Assembly (NCBI GenBank): GCA_947494695.1
Contig: CANLWB010000001.1
Location: 310,001-374,000 of the forward strand
Length of the DNA stretch: 64,000 bases
Reading direction: 5' to 3'
Source: an uncultured Flavobacteriaceae bacterium
GTDB lineage: Bacteria; Bacteroidota; Bacteroidia; Flavobacteriales; Flavobacteriaceae
The notes beneath the pieces were generated by a model, which ran no database searches, was not told the origin of the DNA, and saw only the letters and a list, made by a program, of their open reading frames with translations. Positions 42,924 through 50,990 of the stretch are shown piece after piece (within the stretch, counting starts at the first letter, position 1; each line of letters begins with the position of its first letter). The position numbers and the translations under genes are program-made.

Positions 42924-43301
42924 TTAAAGAATAGAAGGGTTTAGTTTAGGGGTTTTATCATAATTGGAAAGAACAATCGCATTGGCGTTAATACAGGCTT
43001 CTATGTTTTTAGCCACTGTATACATGCAAATCCATGTTCTGTTCTTTCTTTTGTTGTTATATAATTTGGTGGGTAAGGATTCAAAGAACAGGTCGAACTC
43101 TTTTTTTGTTAACATATGGGTACCAGTATTATATTTTAAATCGGCTAAAAGGATTCCAATAATTTTTAAACCTAGTCCGCTATAGTTTTTCACATCGTTT
43201 TTAAGAGATGTTAGGTTGATTAAAAGCGTTAGGGAATGAAAAAGCGTTTCATGCGCTAAAAACAATTTTTCATACGAAGTATTTATTTTAGTTGTTTTCA
43301 T
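42924..43301 (-). CDS. Small helical protein, unrecognised
   Basis: Protein of 125 residues, largely helical, with a basic loop (YNNKRKNRTWICMYTVAKNIEACI). No transmembrane segment and no domain I recognise. Upstream gene of the two-gene leftward unit whose promoter lies inside or next to the structured region at 43402-43596. Possible roles include a toxin-antitoxin or phage-defence unit, but nothing in the sequence proves it. Confidence 0.6.
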   Translation of the reverse strand: MKTTKINTSYEKLFLAHETLFHSLTLLINLTSLKNDVKNYSGLGLKIIGILLADLKYNTGTHMLTKKEFDLFFESLPTKLYNNKRKNRTWICMYTVAKNIEACINANAIVLSNYDKTPKLNPSIL

Positions 43302-43401
43302 TGATTAGGTTTTATAGTATGCTTTTAATAGAGTAATTACAGATATGAAAACCAGATTATTTAATAAATAATAGATTAGTCATATAACATTATAAACATC
43401 C

Positions 43402-43596
43402 AGACAACGTTAAGTTGTCTAGAATCTAACGCCCATTAGGAACCATTTATGTGGAAAAAAGGGCGTGGAACTCAACTTATTGAACAGAGGTACTGGTATA
43501 CCGTGCAACGATAAGAGAGCTCACGCCCGGGTACGTGAGCTAATCTGCCTATCATCTCGTTGCATAAAATTACCAGTTTTCTGTTCGAGAATCTAA
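43402..43596. ncRNA. Structured element with nested inverted repeats, possible ncRNA
   Basis: Three stem systems in 195 bases. (1) AGACAAC/GTTGTCT, 43402-43420, perfect 7 bp. (2) ACGCCC (43429-43434)/GGGCGT (43461-43466). (3) A nested hairpin 43482-43586: GAACAG/CTGTTC, TACTGGTA/TACCAGT, TGCAACGA/TCGTTGCA and AGCTCACG/CGTGAGCT, closing on loop CCCGGGTA (43526-43533). The sequence AGAATCTAA is directly repeated at 43421-43429 and 43588-43596, bounding stem systems 2 and 3. It is much more GC-rich than its surroundings. It could be an ncRNA, or a folded recombination or mobile site. The strand is undecided. Confidence 0.6.
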
Positions 43597-43738
43597 GCGA
43601 CCGCTTCAAATATTTTCTATACGAAGAATCGCAAATATATGTATTCAAAAGCGAATATAAATAAAATTTTTAATTGTAGTATGTAAATACTACAAAAATT
43701 ATTTTGAATTCTTAGATATTCCTTGAAACAAATTTGAA

Positions 43739-43978
43739 ATGGAAAGTATATCTAAAAAAAGGTTGTTAATGTCGTTTGGTGAAACTTTGGCTAGAATCCG
43801 AAAGGAAAAAAATATTAGTTATAGGCAGTTAGCTCAGTTGTGTGATGTAGACCATAGTCAAATTAGTAGAATAGAAAAAGGTAAAGTTAGTTTGCAATTA
43901 ATAACATTATTTGAATTAGCAAAAGGGCTAGAAATAGAACCTATGGAATTATTGAGGTTTGAGTTTGATTATGAGTAA
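43739..43978 (+). CDS. Cro/C1-type (XRE) helix-turn-helix regulator
   Basis: Regulator of 79 residues, essentially one HTH_3 domain: LARIRKEKNISYRQLAQLCDVDHSQISRIEKGKVSLQL with recognition helix at about residues 38-48. The short acidic end (LRFEFDYE) leaves no room for a ligand domain. It lies 143 bases to the right of the structured element and probably controls the module. AT-rich promoter region; no clear operator seen. Confidence 0.9.
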   Translation: MESISKKRLLMSFGETLARIRKEKNISYRQLAQLCDVDHSQISRIEKGKVSLQLITLFELAKGLEIEPMELLRFEFDYE

Positions 43979-44110
43979 CCATGGACAAAAATTAAGATCT
44001 TTTACCATTTTTAATCCGATCCTGTAAAGTCTTCCAACTTTGAAGACATACAAAACAAAAAAGTCAAAACAGTTGTAAATACGATATTAGATAAGTGTCC
44101 GGTAATGACG

Positions 44111-44160
44111 GTCAAAGCAAAAATTTTAGCTCAAGGTCAGGAGACTTTGCACAGTTTGGT
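44111..44160 (+). repeat. Dispersed ~45-bp repeat, copy C
   Basis: AAATTTTAGCTCAAGGTCAG-GAGACTTTGCACAGTTTGG (split for length), aligned to copies A and B with a few substitutions and a 1-2 base indel. It marks the right edge of the accessory island. Confidence 0.6.
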
Positions 44161-44221
44161 TAAATAGTTTCGCACTTACTTTAAAAGTATCGAAAAGCGT
44201 TTTCTTTAAAATTGATGTGGT

Positions 44222-44908
44222 TTAAATTTTCAAAACTGCCGAGGTGAGTATAAATAATTTGTTTTCAGTACTTACATTAAAAGCTTCAGCACGGTACTCC
44301 AAACCAGTCTGTAACTTTAGAGTGTCACTAAGTTGCCAACCCACTAGAAATGTTGCTCTTTGATCTATTTCGGGAGACTCAATTTTACTTAAACTTAGTA
44401 AGGTTTCTACAGACCCTACAAAGTAAGCTTCCCCAATATCCAACCTTTCCCCATTAAGCGGGAAGTCGATGGCGAATCTGTAGCGTTGTCTAAAAATGGT
44501 TTTAGTCTTTAGAATGCGTTGTTCGGTTCTAAAACGATGACCAAAACGAATAGCCAATTGCCGTTTCGCCATGTTAAACTGTTGAGTCATTCGAAGCTCA
44601 TTGCCTGTCATGTTAAATACATCCCGGTTTCGATACTGTAACCCTAAACTTATAGTATGGTAGTGATTTAGTTTTAAACTGGAAAAGTGCACCAGGTCTA
44701 TTTGTTGTTGCTTCAATCCAAGATCGTCGTTATGATATATGAACGATCTAGACTTTAATGAGAAATTTACCTGATATTTTTTAGATACCTGGTGGTTTAA
44801 CGCAACGTTAGATTCGCTTAAGGTTTGAAAATTTGACTGAGACAAACTTTTAAGGCCAGTAACCAAAAGCGCTAACAGTATGATGCGTTTAATAGAGAAC
44901 ATACTCAT
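44222..44908 (-). CDS. DUF2490 family outer-membrane-type protein
   Basis: Exported protein of 228 residues (MSMFSIKRIILLALL start; signal cut near SLSQS). The mature part is a repeating beta-hairpin pattern with aromatic-ended strands (VNFSLKSRSFIYHND, ISLGLQYRNRDVF, RFGHRFRTEQRI), matching DUF2490, a predicted small outer-membrane barrel. The start overlaps the end of the preceding gene by 20 bases; ATG 44902 is the alternative. Third gene of the leftward tag unit. Function unknown. Confidence 0.75.
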   Translation of the reverse strand: MSMFSIKRIILLALLVTGLKSLSQSNFQTLSESNVALNHQVSKKYQVNFSLKSRSFIYHNDDLGLKQQQIDLVHFSSLKLNHYHTISLGLQYRNRDVFNMTGNELRMTQQFNMAKRQLAIRFGHRFRTEQRILKTKTIFRQRYRFAIDFPLNGERLDIGEAYFVGSVETLLSLSKIESPEIDQRATFLVGWQLSDTLKLQTGLEYRAEAFNVSTENKLFILTSAVLKI

Positions 44909-45473
44909 AAGATGATGGTAAGATCGCTCTGGAGGCAACAAATTGTCCGTCAGGATTAAAGGTAAATTCGCTTAGTGTTTGTGAACCGCTTTTACTGGTT
45001 TCGGCTATAATTTCGAAGCCAGAGTTTTTAATGTTATTTCGCAGAACCCTCCGGATAAAATTTCCGTCATTTCCAGTAGAATCATTCTTGTATTGCTTTT
45101 GAATTTTGATGAAACGAACCTTATCATAATATTCATCAAAATATTTTGAAATATGGTTTAGAACAGAAGCTTCAATATGTTTTGTTTTAGTAATAACTTC
45201 AATATCTTCCAGCTTGCCACTGGTATCAAATTCTAAACTAAAATACCGTTTTTTAAATTTAAACTTAGCTTCAAAACTAGCCTTCTCCCCGTCCGTTTCT
45301 TTATAGAATTTTAAGGACTTTACTTTGGGAAATTCAGAACCAAAATAGGGTCGGGCTTTTTCAGGAAATTCATTGAAAAGTATGCGCTCCTCTTTCTCAT
45401 TTTTGGTTTGACCAAAAGCCAGGGACACACTTAAAAATGTGAAAATAATGATATGTCGATTAAACCTGATCAT
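44889..45473 (-). CDS. Exported protein with PepSY-like character
   Basis: Exported protein of 194 residues: signal peptide (MIRFNRHIIIFTFLSVSLAFGQ) and a mature domain of strands and helices, including KSLKFYKETDGEKASFEAKF, YFSLEFDTSGKLEDIEVITKTK and a final TFNPDGQFVASR. The YFSLEFDxxGKLEDIE pattern recalls PepSY-like or BLIP-II-like repeats in Bacteroidota periplasmic proteins. No enzyme motif. The start overlaps tag by 14 bases; a longer start at 45500 would lie entirely within tag. Confidence 0.6.
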   Translation of the reverse strand: MIRFNRHIIIFTFLSVSLAFGQTKNEKEERILFNEFPEKARPYFGSEFPKVKSLKFYKETDGEKASFEAKFKFKKRYFSLEFDTSGKLEDIEVITKTKHIEASVLNHISKYFDEYYDKVRFIKIQKQYKNDSTGNDGNFIRRVLRNNIKNSGFEIIAETSKSGSQTLSEFTFNPDGQFVASRAILPSSYEYVLY

Positions 45474-46026
45474 ATCTAAAACAGTCAACCAAATGATCAT
45501 TTACCATACCCGTAGCTTGCATAAGCGCATAAACTACTGTAGTGCCAACAAATTTAAACCCGCGTTTCTTTAAATCTTTACTAATGGTATCACTTAGAGG
45601 TGTATTGGCAGGAATCTCTTTTAAACTTTTAAAAGCATTTTTTATAGGCTTACCATCTACAAACCCCCAAATATATTTACTAAAACTGCCAAACTCTTCC
45701 TGAACCTTTATAAAGACCTGAGCATTAGAAACCGTAGCCCTTACTTTTAGTTTATTTCTAATAATACCGGCATCCTGTAAAAGAGCATCTATTTTGTCCT
45801 GTTGATATGTTGCAATTTTCTTGTAATCAAAATGATCGAATGCTTTTCTAAAGTTTTCACGTTTGCGTAAAACCGTAATCCAGCTTAAACCAGCTTGAAA
45901 CGTTTCCAGAATTAAAAATTCAAATAGCATATCATCATCGTATACGGGTGTTCCCCACTCCTCGTCATGATAAGCTTCATATAAGTCATCACCAATACAC
46001 CATTCGCATCTTTTTTTGTTTTCCAT
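45460..46026 (-). CDS. tag: DNA-3-methyladenine glycosylase I
   Basis: Removes 3-methyladenine from alkylated DNA. At 188 residues it is the normal length. Zinc-binding and active-site features are present: KRCEWCIGDDLYEAYHDEEWG at the start, FQAGLSWITVLRKRENFRKAF, and ATGMVNDHLVDCFRY at the end with the C-terminal His and Cys ligands. First gene of a three-gene overlapping unit with two envelope proteins. Confidence 0.95.
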   Translation of the reverse strand: MENKKRCEWCIGDDLYEAYHDEEWGTPVYDDDMLFEFLILETFQAGLSWITVLRKRENFRKAFDHFDYKKIATYQQDKIDALLQDAGIIRNKLKVRATVSNAQVFIKVQEEFGSFSKYIWGFVDGKPIKNAFKSLKEIPANTPLSDTISKDLKKRGFKFVGTTVVYALMQATGMVNDHLVDCFRYDQV

Positions 46027-46131
46027 AAATTTTATCGTAAGGTTCAGCGTAAAAGTATGACAAATATCATCTTAATTGAAAGGTCAAGACCCTAATTTTG
46101 TAACGATCTTTAAAAGAGGATAATAAACATT

Positions 46132-46749
46132 ATGGACACAATTATAAAAAGCAGCTTAGAAAAAAGTACATCTTATACAGCATATAGAGCCTTAGTAAAG
46201 CAACTGGCAGATGCTGGTTCTACAACAGGAAGTGAGAAAACAGAAGCTCTGGTAAATTATACCAAGTTGAACGACCGTCGTATGAAACGATGGGATAAGA
46301 CCGTTAAGGTACCAGAAAATGTTTTAGCGCCTATTAAAAGTTTCGAAGGACCTGTTACCTGGTTGGTTATTACAGAAAGCTGGTGTGGTGATGCTGCACA
46401 TATTATGCCTGTACTAAATAAGATTTCAGAATTAAATAATAATATAGATTTTAAAGTTGTGCTTCGCGATGAGAATCCGGAGTTGATGGATCGTTTTTTA
46501 ACAAATGGAAACAAATCCATTCCTAAAGTAATCATGCTAGATAATGATACCGGAGACGTTTTAAATACTTATGGACCAAGACCGAGTGAAGCAACAGGTT
46601 ATGTTAATAGGTTTAAAGCAAAACATGGGAAACTAACCCCAGAGTTTAAAGAAGACCTTCAGCATTGGTATAATACCAATAAAGGCCAGAACATTATTAA
46701 GGATATTACCGATATTCTTTGTGAATTAGAATCTAATGTTTGCCAATAA
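46132..46749 (+). CDS. Thioredoxin-like protein with single active-site cysteine
   Basis: Cytosolic thioredoxin-fold protein of 205 residues. The region corresponding to the Trx CxxC reads ITESWCGDAAHIMPVLNKI: the first Cys is kept and the second is Ala, so ordinary disulfide reduction is not possible and a glutaredoxin- or peroxiredoxin-like monothiol role is more likely. The cis-Pro loop IPKVIMLD is present. Common and uncharacterised in Flavobacteriaceae. The 3' end overlaps the convergent TonB-like gene by 17 bases. Confidence 0.85.
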   Translation: MDTIIKSSLEKSTSYTAYRALVKQLADAGSTTGSEKTEALVNYTKLNDRRMKRWDKTVKVPENVLAPIKSFEGPVTWLVITESWCGDAAHIMPVLNKISELNNNIDFKVVLRDENPELMDRFLTNGNKSIPKVIMLDNDTGDVLNTYGPRPSEATGYVNRFKAKHGKLTPEFKEDLQHWYNTNKGQNIIKDITDILCELESNVCQ

Positions 46750-47446
46750 AGTGAAAGGTAATAGACCCTAATTGTGTTTTCTTTGAAGGTGCTTCACTAA
46801 ATATAGATTCTTTAGCATATTCGAGGGCATGTTCTACGAGGCATTCGTTGTTTGAATTTGACGAGGTGTTGATATATGCATCTATAACATGCCCTTTATC
46901 GTTAACCGTTACATTAACCACAATTTTACCATCTACCTCACATAAATAAACAGGAATAGGAATATACACTTTAGCCCTGTTAGCAAGCGAGTAACTAATC
47001 GTACTCATAGAGTTATTGTCGTCGCTTTGTTGCTTTTTTAATAAATCGTTAACCTTATTGAATGAGGATAGTTCGTCTTTGTCAACTTTCGTTTCTTCAG
47101 AGGCCTCATACGCTTTGTTATAACTTTTTGCACCAGCTTCCGTGCTGCTTTTTGGTACATAATCCTCGGGTGGTGCAATGGGCTTAAATGCCTCTGCAAA
47201 ATGTTTGTTATTTTGAGATTCGTTAAACGCATTATTTGTTTCTGCTTTACTAGCATTAAGTTGTTCCAAGGCTTCTAGTACCTTAAGCTCCTCTTCGGTT
47301 AATTCCTCTTCAGGTTCTATTTCATAATAACTTTCGGAAGATAACTCATCCTGTTTTTGAAGGCTAAAACTAAAAACAGCCATGATGACCGTTCCCGAAA
47401 TCAGGACGGTGATAAGTAGGGCTTTATGTTGATCTGTTAGGCGCAA
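46733..47446 (-). CDS. TonB-like energy-transducer protein
   Basis: Protein of 237 residues: a short cytosolic end, TM helix about 10-30 (ALLITVLISGTVIMAVFSF), a very acidic, Asn/Lys-rich periplasmic linker (about 35-140) and a C-terminal TonB_C-type domain (GKIVVNVTVNDKGHVIDAY, ending GSITFHFIGKH). It could energise an outer-membrane receptor, or be one of the TonB-domain proteins of Bacteroidota that serve other envelope roles. No ExbB/ExbD here. A truncated barrel gene follows the truB end next door. Confidence 0.8.
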   Translation of the reverse strand: MRLTDQHKALLITVLISGTVIMAVFSFSLQKQDELSSESYYEIEPEEELTEEELKVLEALEQLNASKAETNNAFNESQNNKHFAEAFKPIAPPEDYVPKSSTEAGAKSYNKAYEASEETKVDKDELSSFNKVNDLLKKQQSDDNNSMSTISYSLANRAKVYIPIPVYLCEVDGKIVVNVTVNDKGHVIDAYINTSSNSNNECLVEHALEYAKESIFSEAPSKKTQLGSITFHFIGKH

Positions 47447-47504
47447 ATCATGTGCTTTTAGAGAGAATTATGTATGTAATATACGGTAAAATATAATAAA
47501 AAGT

Positions 47505-47852
47505 TTAAAAAAGCCTAAATTCTACAAAAAATGAGACACTGGAAAGGCCTTCAAGATTTCGATATCTGAAGCGTTTTCGGGTAAAATCAAGCCCAATTTG
47601 AAAGGAATTTCTAAAATTTTTATCAAAAATCTGAATTCCCGTGCCAAATTTGTACATATTCCCTTTTTCAAAGTTTCTATTAACTCCAAGGAAAGTTCCG
47701 TACCCACCTCTAATAAAGAGATTACTATCATTAGGAATAATAGTGTACTGAAAGCTTAAATAGATAGGAAAAAACTGAAGCCCTTGTTTAGAATGATAAT
47801 CGTATTCGAAATTTAAACCTAATGAAGAACGTTTGTCAAATTGATAGCCTAA
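47505..47852 (-). pseudogene. C-terminal remnant of an outer-membrane beta-barrel gene
   Basis: Reverse-strand frame of 115 codons ending in TAA at 47505 but with no start: a TAA lies directly before the first codon and further stops precede it. The residues are clearly a barrel: GYQFDKRSSLGLNFEYDY, LQFFPIYLSFQYTII, SNLFIRGGYGTFLGV, MYKFGTGIQIF, SFQIGLDFTRKRF and a final SVSFFVEFRLF with the aromatic C-terminus used for membrane insertion. The 5' half of the gene has been lost or scrambled between here and truB. Confidence 0.75.
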
Positions 47853-47919
47853 TTAAATGGCATTTTAGATTTGCCAGGAAAAAACTTGAAGTTTTAATGA
47901 AACAGATGTGTGTCAATTA

Positions 47920-48639
47920 TTATTCCGAAGGGAGGTCTTCTATAAAAGATTCTATTGAAACGGCCCTCATGACATCAAAATCGCCAATTTTTGTTCGTCT
48001 TAATGCTGAAAGATGAGCTCCAGATTTTAAGGCTTTTCCAAAATCATTGGCTAAAGAACGAATATAAGTCCCTTTGCTACAAACCACTCTAAAGTCAACA
48101 ACTATAACATTGGATTCGGGTGATGCCGAGGTATCGATGTTCGTAATTTCAAATTCGGAAATATGAATGGTTCTGGGTTTTATTTCCACATCCTCACCAG
48201 CCCTGGCAAATTCATACAAGCGTTTACCGTCTTTTTTTATGGCCGAAAAAATCGGAGGGTATTGTTGAATGTCTCCTATGAATTGCTTCGTTGTATCGTG
48301 AATTAAACGTTCAGTAATATGCTGGGTTGTGAAGGTTTCGTTGATCTCAGTTTCCAAATCGTAAGAAGGAGTTGTACTCCCTAAAACAAAGGTGCCGGTA
48401 TATTCCTTAATCTGACCTTGAAAGGTGTTTATTTGTTTAGTCATTTTGCCTGTACAAATTACCAGTAATCCTGTAGCCAAAGGATCGAGTGTACCTGCAT
48501 GACCTACTTTTATCTTTTTAATATTAAAGGTTCGTCTTATCTCCCAGCGTAGTTTATTAACCACCTGAAAAGACGTCCAATTAAGCGGCTTGTCAATTAA
48601 GAGTACCTGCCCAGAAAGATAATCGTCTTTCGTAATCAT
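47920..48639 (-). CDS. truB: tRNA pseudouridine(55) synthase TruB
   Basis: Forms pseudouridine 55 in the T loop of tRNAs. Of 239 residues, the catalytic Asp lies in VGHAGTLDPLATGLLVICTGK; the motif DKPLNWTSFQVVNKLR and the YPPIFSAIKKDGKRLYEFARAG and KGTYIRSLANDFG blocks follow. No PUA domain, as in many short TruBs. It sits one base from uppP (stop and start abut) in the leftward ftsX-uppP-truB run seen across Flavobacteriia. Confidence 0.97.
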   Translation of the reverse strand: MITKDDYLSGQVLLIDKPLNWTSFQVVNKLRWEIRRTFNIKKIKVGHAGTLDPLATGLLVICTGKMTKQINTFQGQIKEYTGTFVLGSTTPSYDLETEINETFTTQHITERLIHDTTKQFIGDIQQYPPIFSAIKKDGKRLYEFARAGEDVEIKPRTIHISEFEITNIDTSASPESNVIVVDFRVVCSKGTYIRSLANDFGKALKSGAHLSALRRTKIGDFDVMRAVSIESFIEDLPSE

Positions 48640-48640
48640 A

Positions 48641-49438
48641 TTACGAATTTAATAAAGAAACAACAATGGCAATAATCCCCACAACGATACAGTAAATCGC
48701 AAAGTAACCTAGCTTACTCTTTTTTACTAAAGCTATCATCCACGTACAGGCAAATAATCCAGCGATAAAGGCTGCTACAAAACCAATGGATAGTGATGTG
48801 AAGTTCTGACTTTCATAAGTTAAATCACCACTCATAATATCTTTGGCGATTTTACCAAAAATTAAAGGGACGACCATTAAAAACGAAAAACGAGCGGCTT
48901 TTGTTTTATCATTACCTAATAACACCGAAGTTGAGATCGTAGCCCCAGATCGTGAGATACCAGGTAACATAGCAATGGCTTGAGAAATACCGATAATAAA
49001 AGCATTCTTAAACGATACCTTTTTATTGGTGTCCTTGGCCTTATCGGCTAAAAAAAGTAAAATGGCAGTTATAATTAACATGCATCCTACAAAAAGTATA
49101 TTTCCTCCAAAAAGTTGTTCTAATTCTTCTTCAAAGAACACTCCAATCGCAACGGCTGGAATCATGGACAGCACAATTTTTGTAATAAACTGTAAGTCCT
49201 CATTCCATTGAAACTTTAGGATACCTTTTATAATATCCCATACGTCTTTTCTAAACACAACAAGAGTACTTAAAGCGGTTGCAAAGTGCAATACCACCGT
49301 GAATAATAAGCTTTCTTCGGGGAGCGAGTTGTCACCTAGAATAGCTTTGCCCAGCTCCAAATGACCACTGGACGATACTGGTAAAAATTCAGTAAGTCCC
49401 TGAATAATCCCAAGAATAATAGCGTCTATAATTTCCAT
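48641..49438 (-). CDS. uppP: Undecaprenyl-diphosphate phosphatase
   Basis: Recycles the undecaprenyl carrier for peptidoglycan and O-antigen synthesis at the outer face of the inner membrane. 265 residues and about eight helices; signature loops GLTEFLPVSSSGHLELG (Glu-rich) and AMLPGISRSGATISTSVLLG (PGxSRSG) are intact. Also known as BacA. Part of the ftsX-(122 aa)-DUF3098-uppP-truB run. Confidence 0.97.
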   Translation of the reverse strand: MEIIDAIILGIIQGLTEFLPVSSSGHLELGKAILGDNSLPEESLLFTVVLHFATALSTLVVFRKDVWDIIKGILKFQWNEDLQFITKIVLSMIPAVAIGVFFEEELEQLFGGNILFVGCMLIITAILLFLADKAKDTNKKVSFKNAFIIGISQAIAMLPGISRSGATISTSVLLGNDKTKAARFSFLMVVPLIFGKIAKDIMSGDLTYESQNFTSLSIGFVAAFIAGLFACTWMIALVKKSKLGYFAIYCIVVGIIAIVVSLLNS

Positions 49439-49479
49439 GGGGGCAAAAGTATTAAAATTGATGCAATTGAGCCGAAATT

Positions 49480-49731
49480 TTATTTATCAGGATTCAATAA
49501 AATGGCATAGATTTCAATACCGAACCCAAGCAAGATAATCGCCGGAGCCAATCTGATGCGTCTCCAATGAAAGATTTCAGGATTAAAAACGTTTGGATCG
49601 TCACTTCCACCACCAGACATTAAGATAAAACCAATGGCAATACACGCCAGTCCAATAAACATGAACTTGTAGTTTTTCTTTCCAAAAACAAAGTTCTCTT
49701 TAGCTTCTTGTTTTCGTTTTTTTTCTCCCAT
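49480..49731 (-). CDS. DUF3098 family membrane protein
   Basis: Small protein of 83 residues with two membrane helices (FMFIGLACIAIGFILMSGG and RLAPAIILLGFGIEIYAIL) separated by the conserved DDPNVFNPEIFHWRRIRLAP loop of DUF3098. Found next to ftsX and uppP in Flavobacteriia, which suggests an envelope or division role; no function is established. It follows the 122-residue protein gene after 2 bases. Confidence 0.9.
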   Translation of the reverse strand: MGEKKRKQEAKENFVFGKKNYKFMFIGLACIAIGFILMSGGGSDDPNVFNPEIFHWRRIRLAPAIILLGFGIEIYAILLNPDK

Positions 49732-49733
49732 AA

Positions 49734-50102
49734 TTAATCAAATTCAGTAAAAATAATATCCCCACCTACAGATAGTTGTGAAATATGTTCGGAAGTTACA
49801 TAACCTCCAAGTGTTTTTGCCAAGTGCAAAGTAACTCTTTTATTTAGAACTTTTGCGTTAAGAGAATCTAAATTTAATCCACGTTCCAGTCCTCTATTAA
49901 TATAATAGGAATCTCCCTGAAGATCTGTAAAGACAATATCGAAAGATGTACCCGCTTTAATACCTTTAATGGTTTTCGTTTCAGTAACAGACGATTCTTC
50001 CGTAGGATTATCAATTACGGATGCCAAAAGAGTAGTGTACCCGGCATAAACAAGAACTGCAATAAAAAGTAAAGCGCTTAAAATGATGATAAATTTTTTC
50101 AT
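49734..50102 (-). CDS. Membrane-anchored protein between ftsX and DUF3098
   Basis: Protein of 122 residues with one N-terminal helix (FIIILSALLFIAVLVYAGY) and a periplasmic domain with strands KTIKGIKAGTSFDIVFTDLQG, YYINRGLERGLNLDSL and ISQLSVGGDIIFTEF. The helix may be an uncleaved signal anchor. No family name recognised, but the syntenic position suggests an FtsX-linked role. Confidence 0.7.
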   Translation of the reverse strand: MKKFIIILSALLFIAVLVYAGYTTLLASVIDNPTEESSVTETKTIKGIKAGTSFDIVFTDLQGDSYYINRGLERGLNLDSLNAKVLNKRVTLHLAKTLGGYVTSEHISQLSVGGDIIFTEFD

Positions 50103-50114
50103 CTGTTTGATCGA

Positions 50115-50990
50115 TTAATACAACTGATCTGTTCTTAAGTTTAAAAAACGCTGTGTGGCAAAATGTGTACTTATCCAGGTAATCACTACACCCAGACCAA
50201 AAACAAAAACAAATAAGAACGCGATTAGAACTGGATTGCTGAGTAATTCCAGTTCAGAAAATGTTCTGTTGAGATAATATAAAACAATAGCCATGCCTGC
50301 AAGAGCTAATACAGCACCAACCATACCCAGTTTTACACTTCGCCAAACGAAAGGACGTCTAATAAACTGTTTGGTCGCACCAACCATTTGCATGGTTTTA
50401 ATGGTAAATCGTTTTGAATACACCGCTAATCGAATTGAACTATTAATGAGTAAAACAGCTATTAGGGTAAAGATAGCACTTACTATAAGCACCCAAAAGC
50501 TAATCTTTTTTACATTATCGTTCATGAGATTCACTAGGTCGTTATCGTAACTTACTTCGTCAACAAAGTTTTTAGCCACAGCATCTGCCGAAATTTTATC
50601 TAAATGTTCGGAAGTTACAAAATCGGCTTTTAAGTGTACATCAATCGAATTTTGCAACGGGTTGTATCCCACAAAATCCATGAAATCTTCACCATTTAGA
50701 GCTTTCATAAATTCAGCAGCCTGTTCTTTCGATACATATTCGGTCGATTTTACGTAATCGGCCATAGCCAGGCTCTTTTCAAGTTGTTTGATTTCAACTT
50801 CTTTCGCAGACTCTTTTAGATATATGGTAACGACGACCTGTTCTTTGAAATGATCGGATACCTTTTTAGCATTTAGGATAAGCATTCCTAATAAACCTAA
50901 TAAAAACAGCACTAAGGCAATACTTAAGACCACAGAGAAATAGGACGAAATAAGTCTGCGTTTTTGATGTTTTTCAAATGATGAACTCAT
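50115..50990 (-). CDS. ftsX: Cell-division permease FtsX
   Basis: Membrane half of the FtsEX transporter that activates septal peptidoglycan hydrolases. 291 residues: N-terminal cytosolic HQKRRLISSYFSVVLSI, TM1 (SIALVLFLLGLLGMLI), a periplasmic domain (about 45-170), and three C-terminal helices with the FtsX/MacB-fold signature TIKTMQMVGATKQFIRRPFVW. FtsE is not adjacent, as usual in Flavobacteriia. First gene of the leftward run to truB. Confidence 0.95.
   Translation of the reverse strand: MSSSFEKHQKRRLISSYFSVVLSIALVLFLLGLLGMLILNAKKVSDHFKEQVVVTIYLKESAKEVEIKQLEKSLAMADYVKSTEYVSKEQAAEFMKALNGEDFMDFVGYNPLQNSIDVHLKADFVTSEHLDKISADAVAKNFVDEVSYDNDLVNLMNDNVKKISFWVLIVSAIFTLIAVLLINSSIRLAVYSKRFTIKTMQMVGATKQFIRRPFVWRSVKLGMVGAVLALAGMAIVLYYLNRTFSELELLSNPVLIAFLFVFVFGLGVVITWISTHFATQRFLNLRTDQLY

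Noticed and set aside
43402-43596. Retron or ToxIN-type RNA
   Set aside because: No reverse transcriptase is present and there are no short tandem repeats of the ToxI kind; left as an unexplained structured element.
39301-44160. Complete T6SS locus
   Set aside because: Only TssD is present; no sheath, baseplate, ClpV-type ATPase or membrane-complex genes lie in the window.
47522-47731. Reverse frame of 69 codons behind truB
   Set aside because: It is a shifted frame inside the outer-membrane barrel remnant at 47505-47852, which is read in a different frame.
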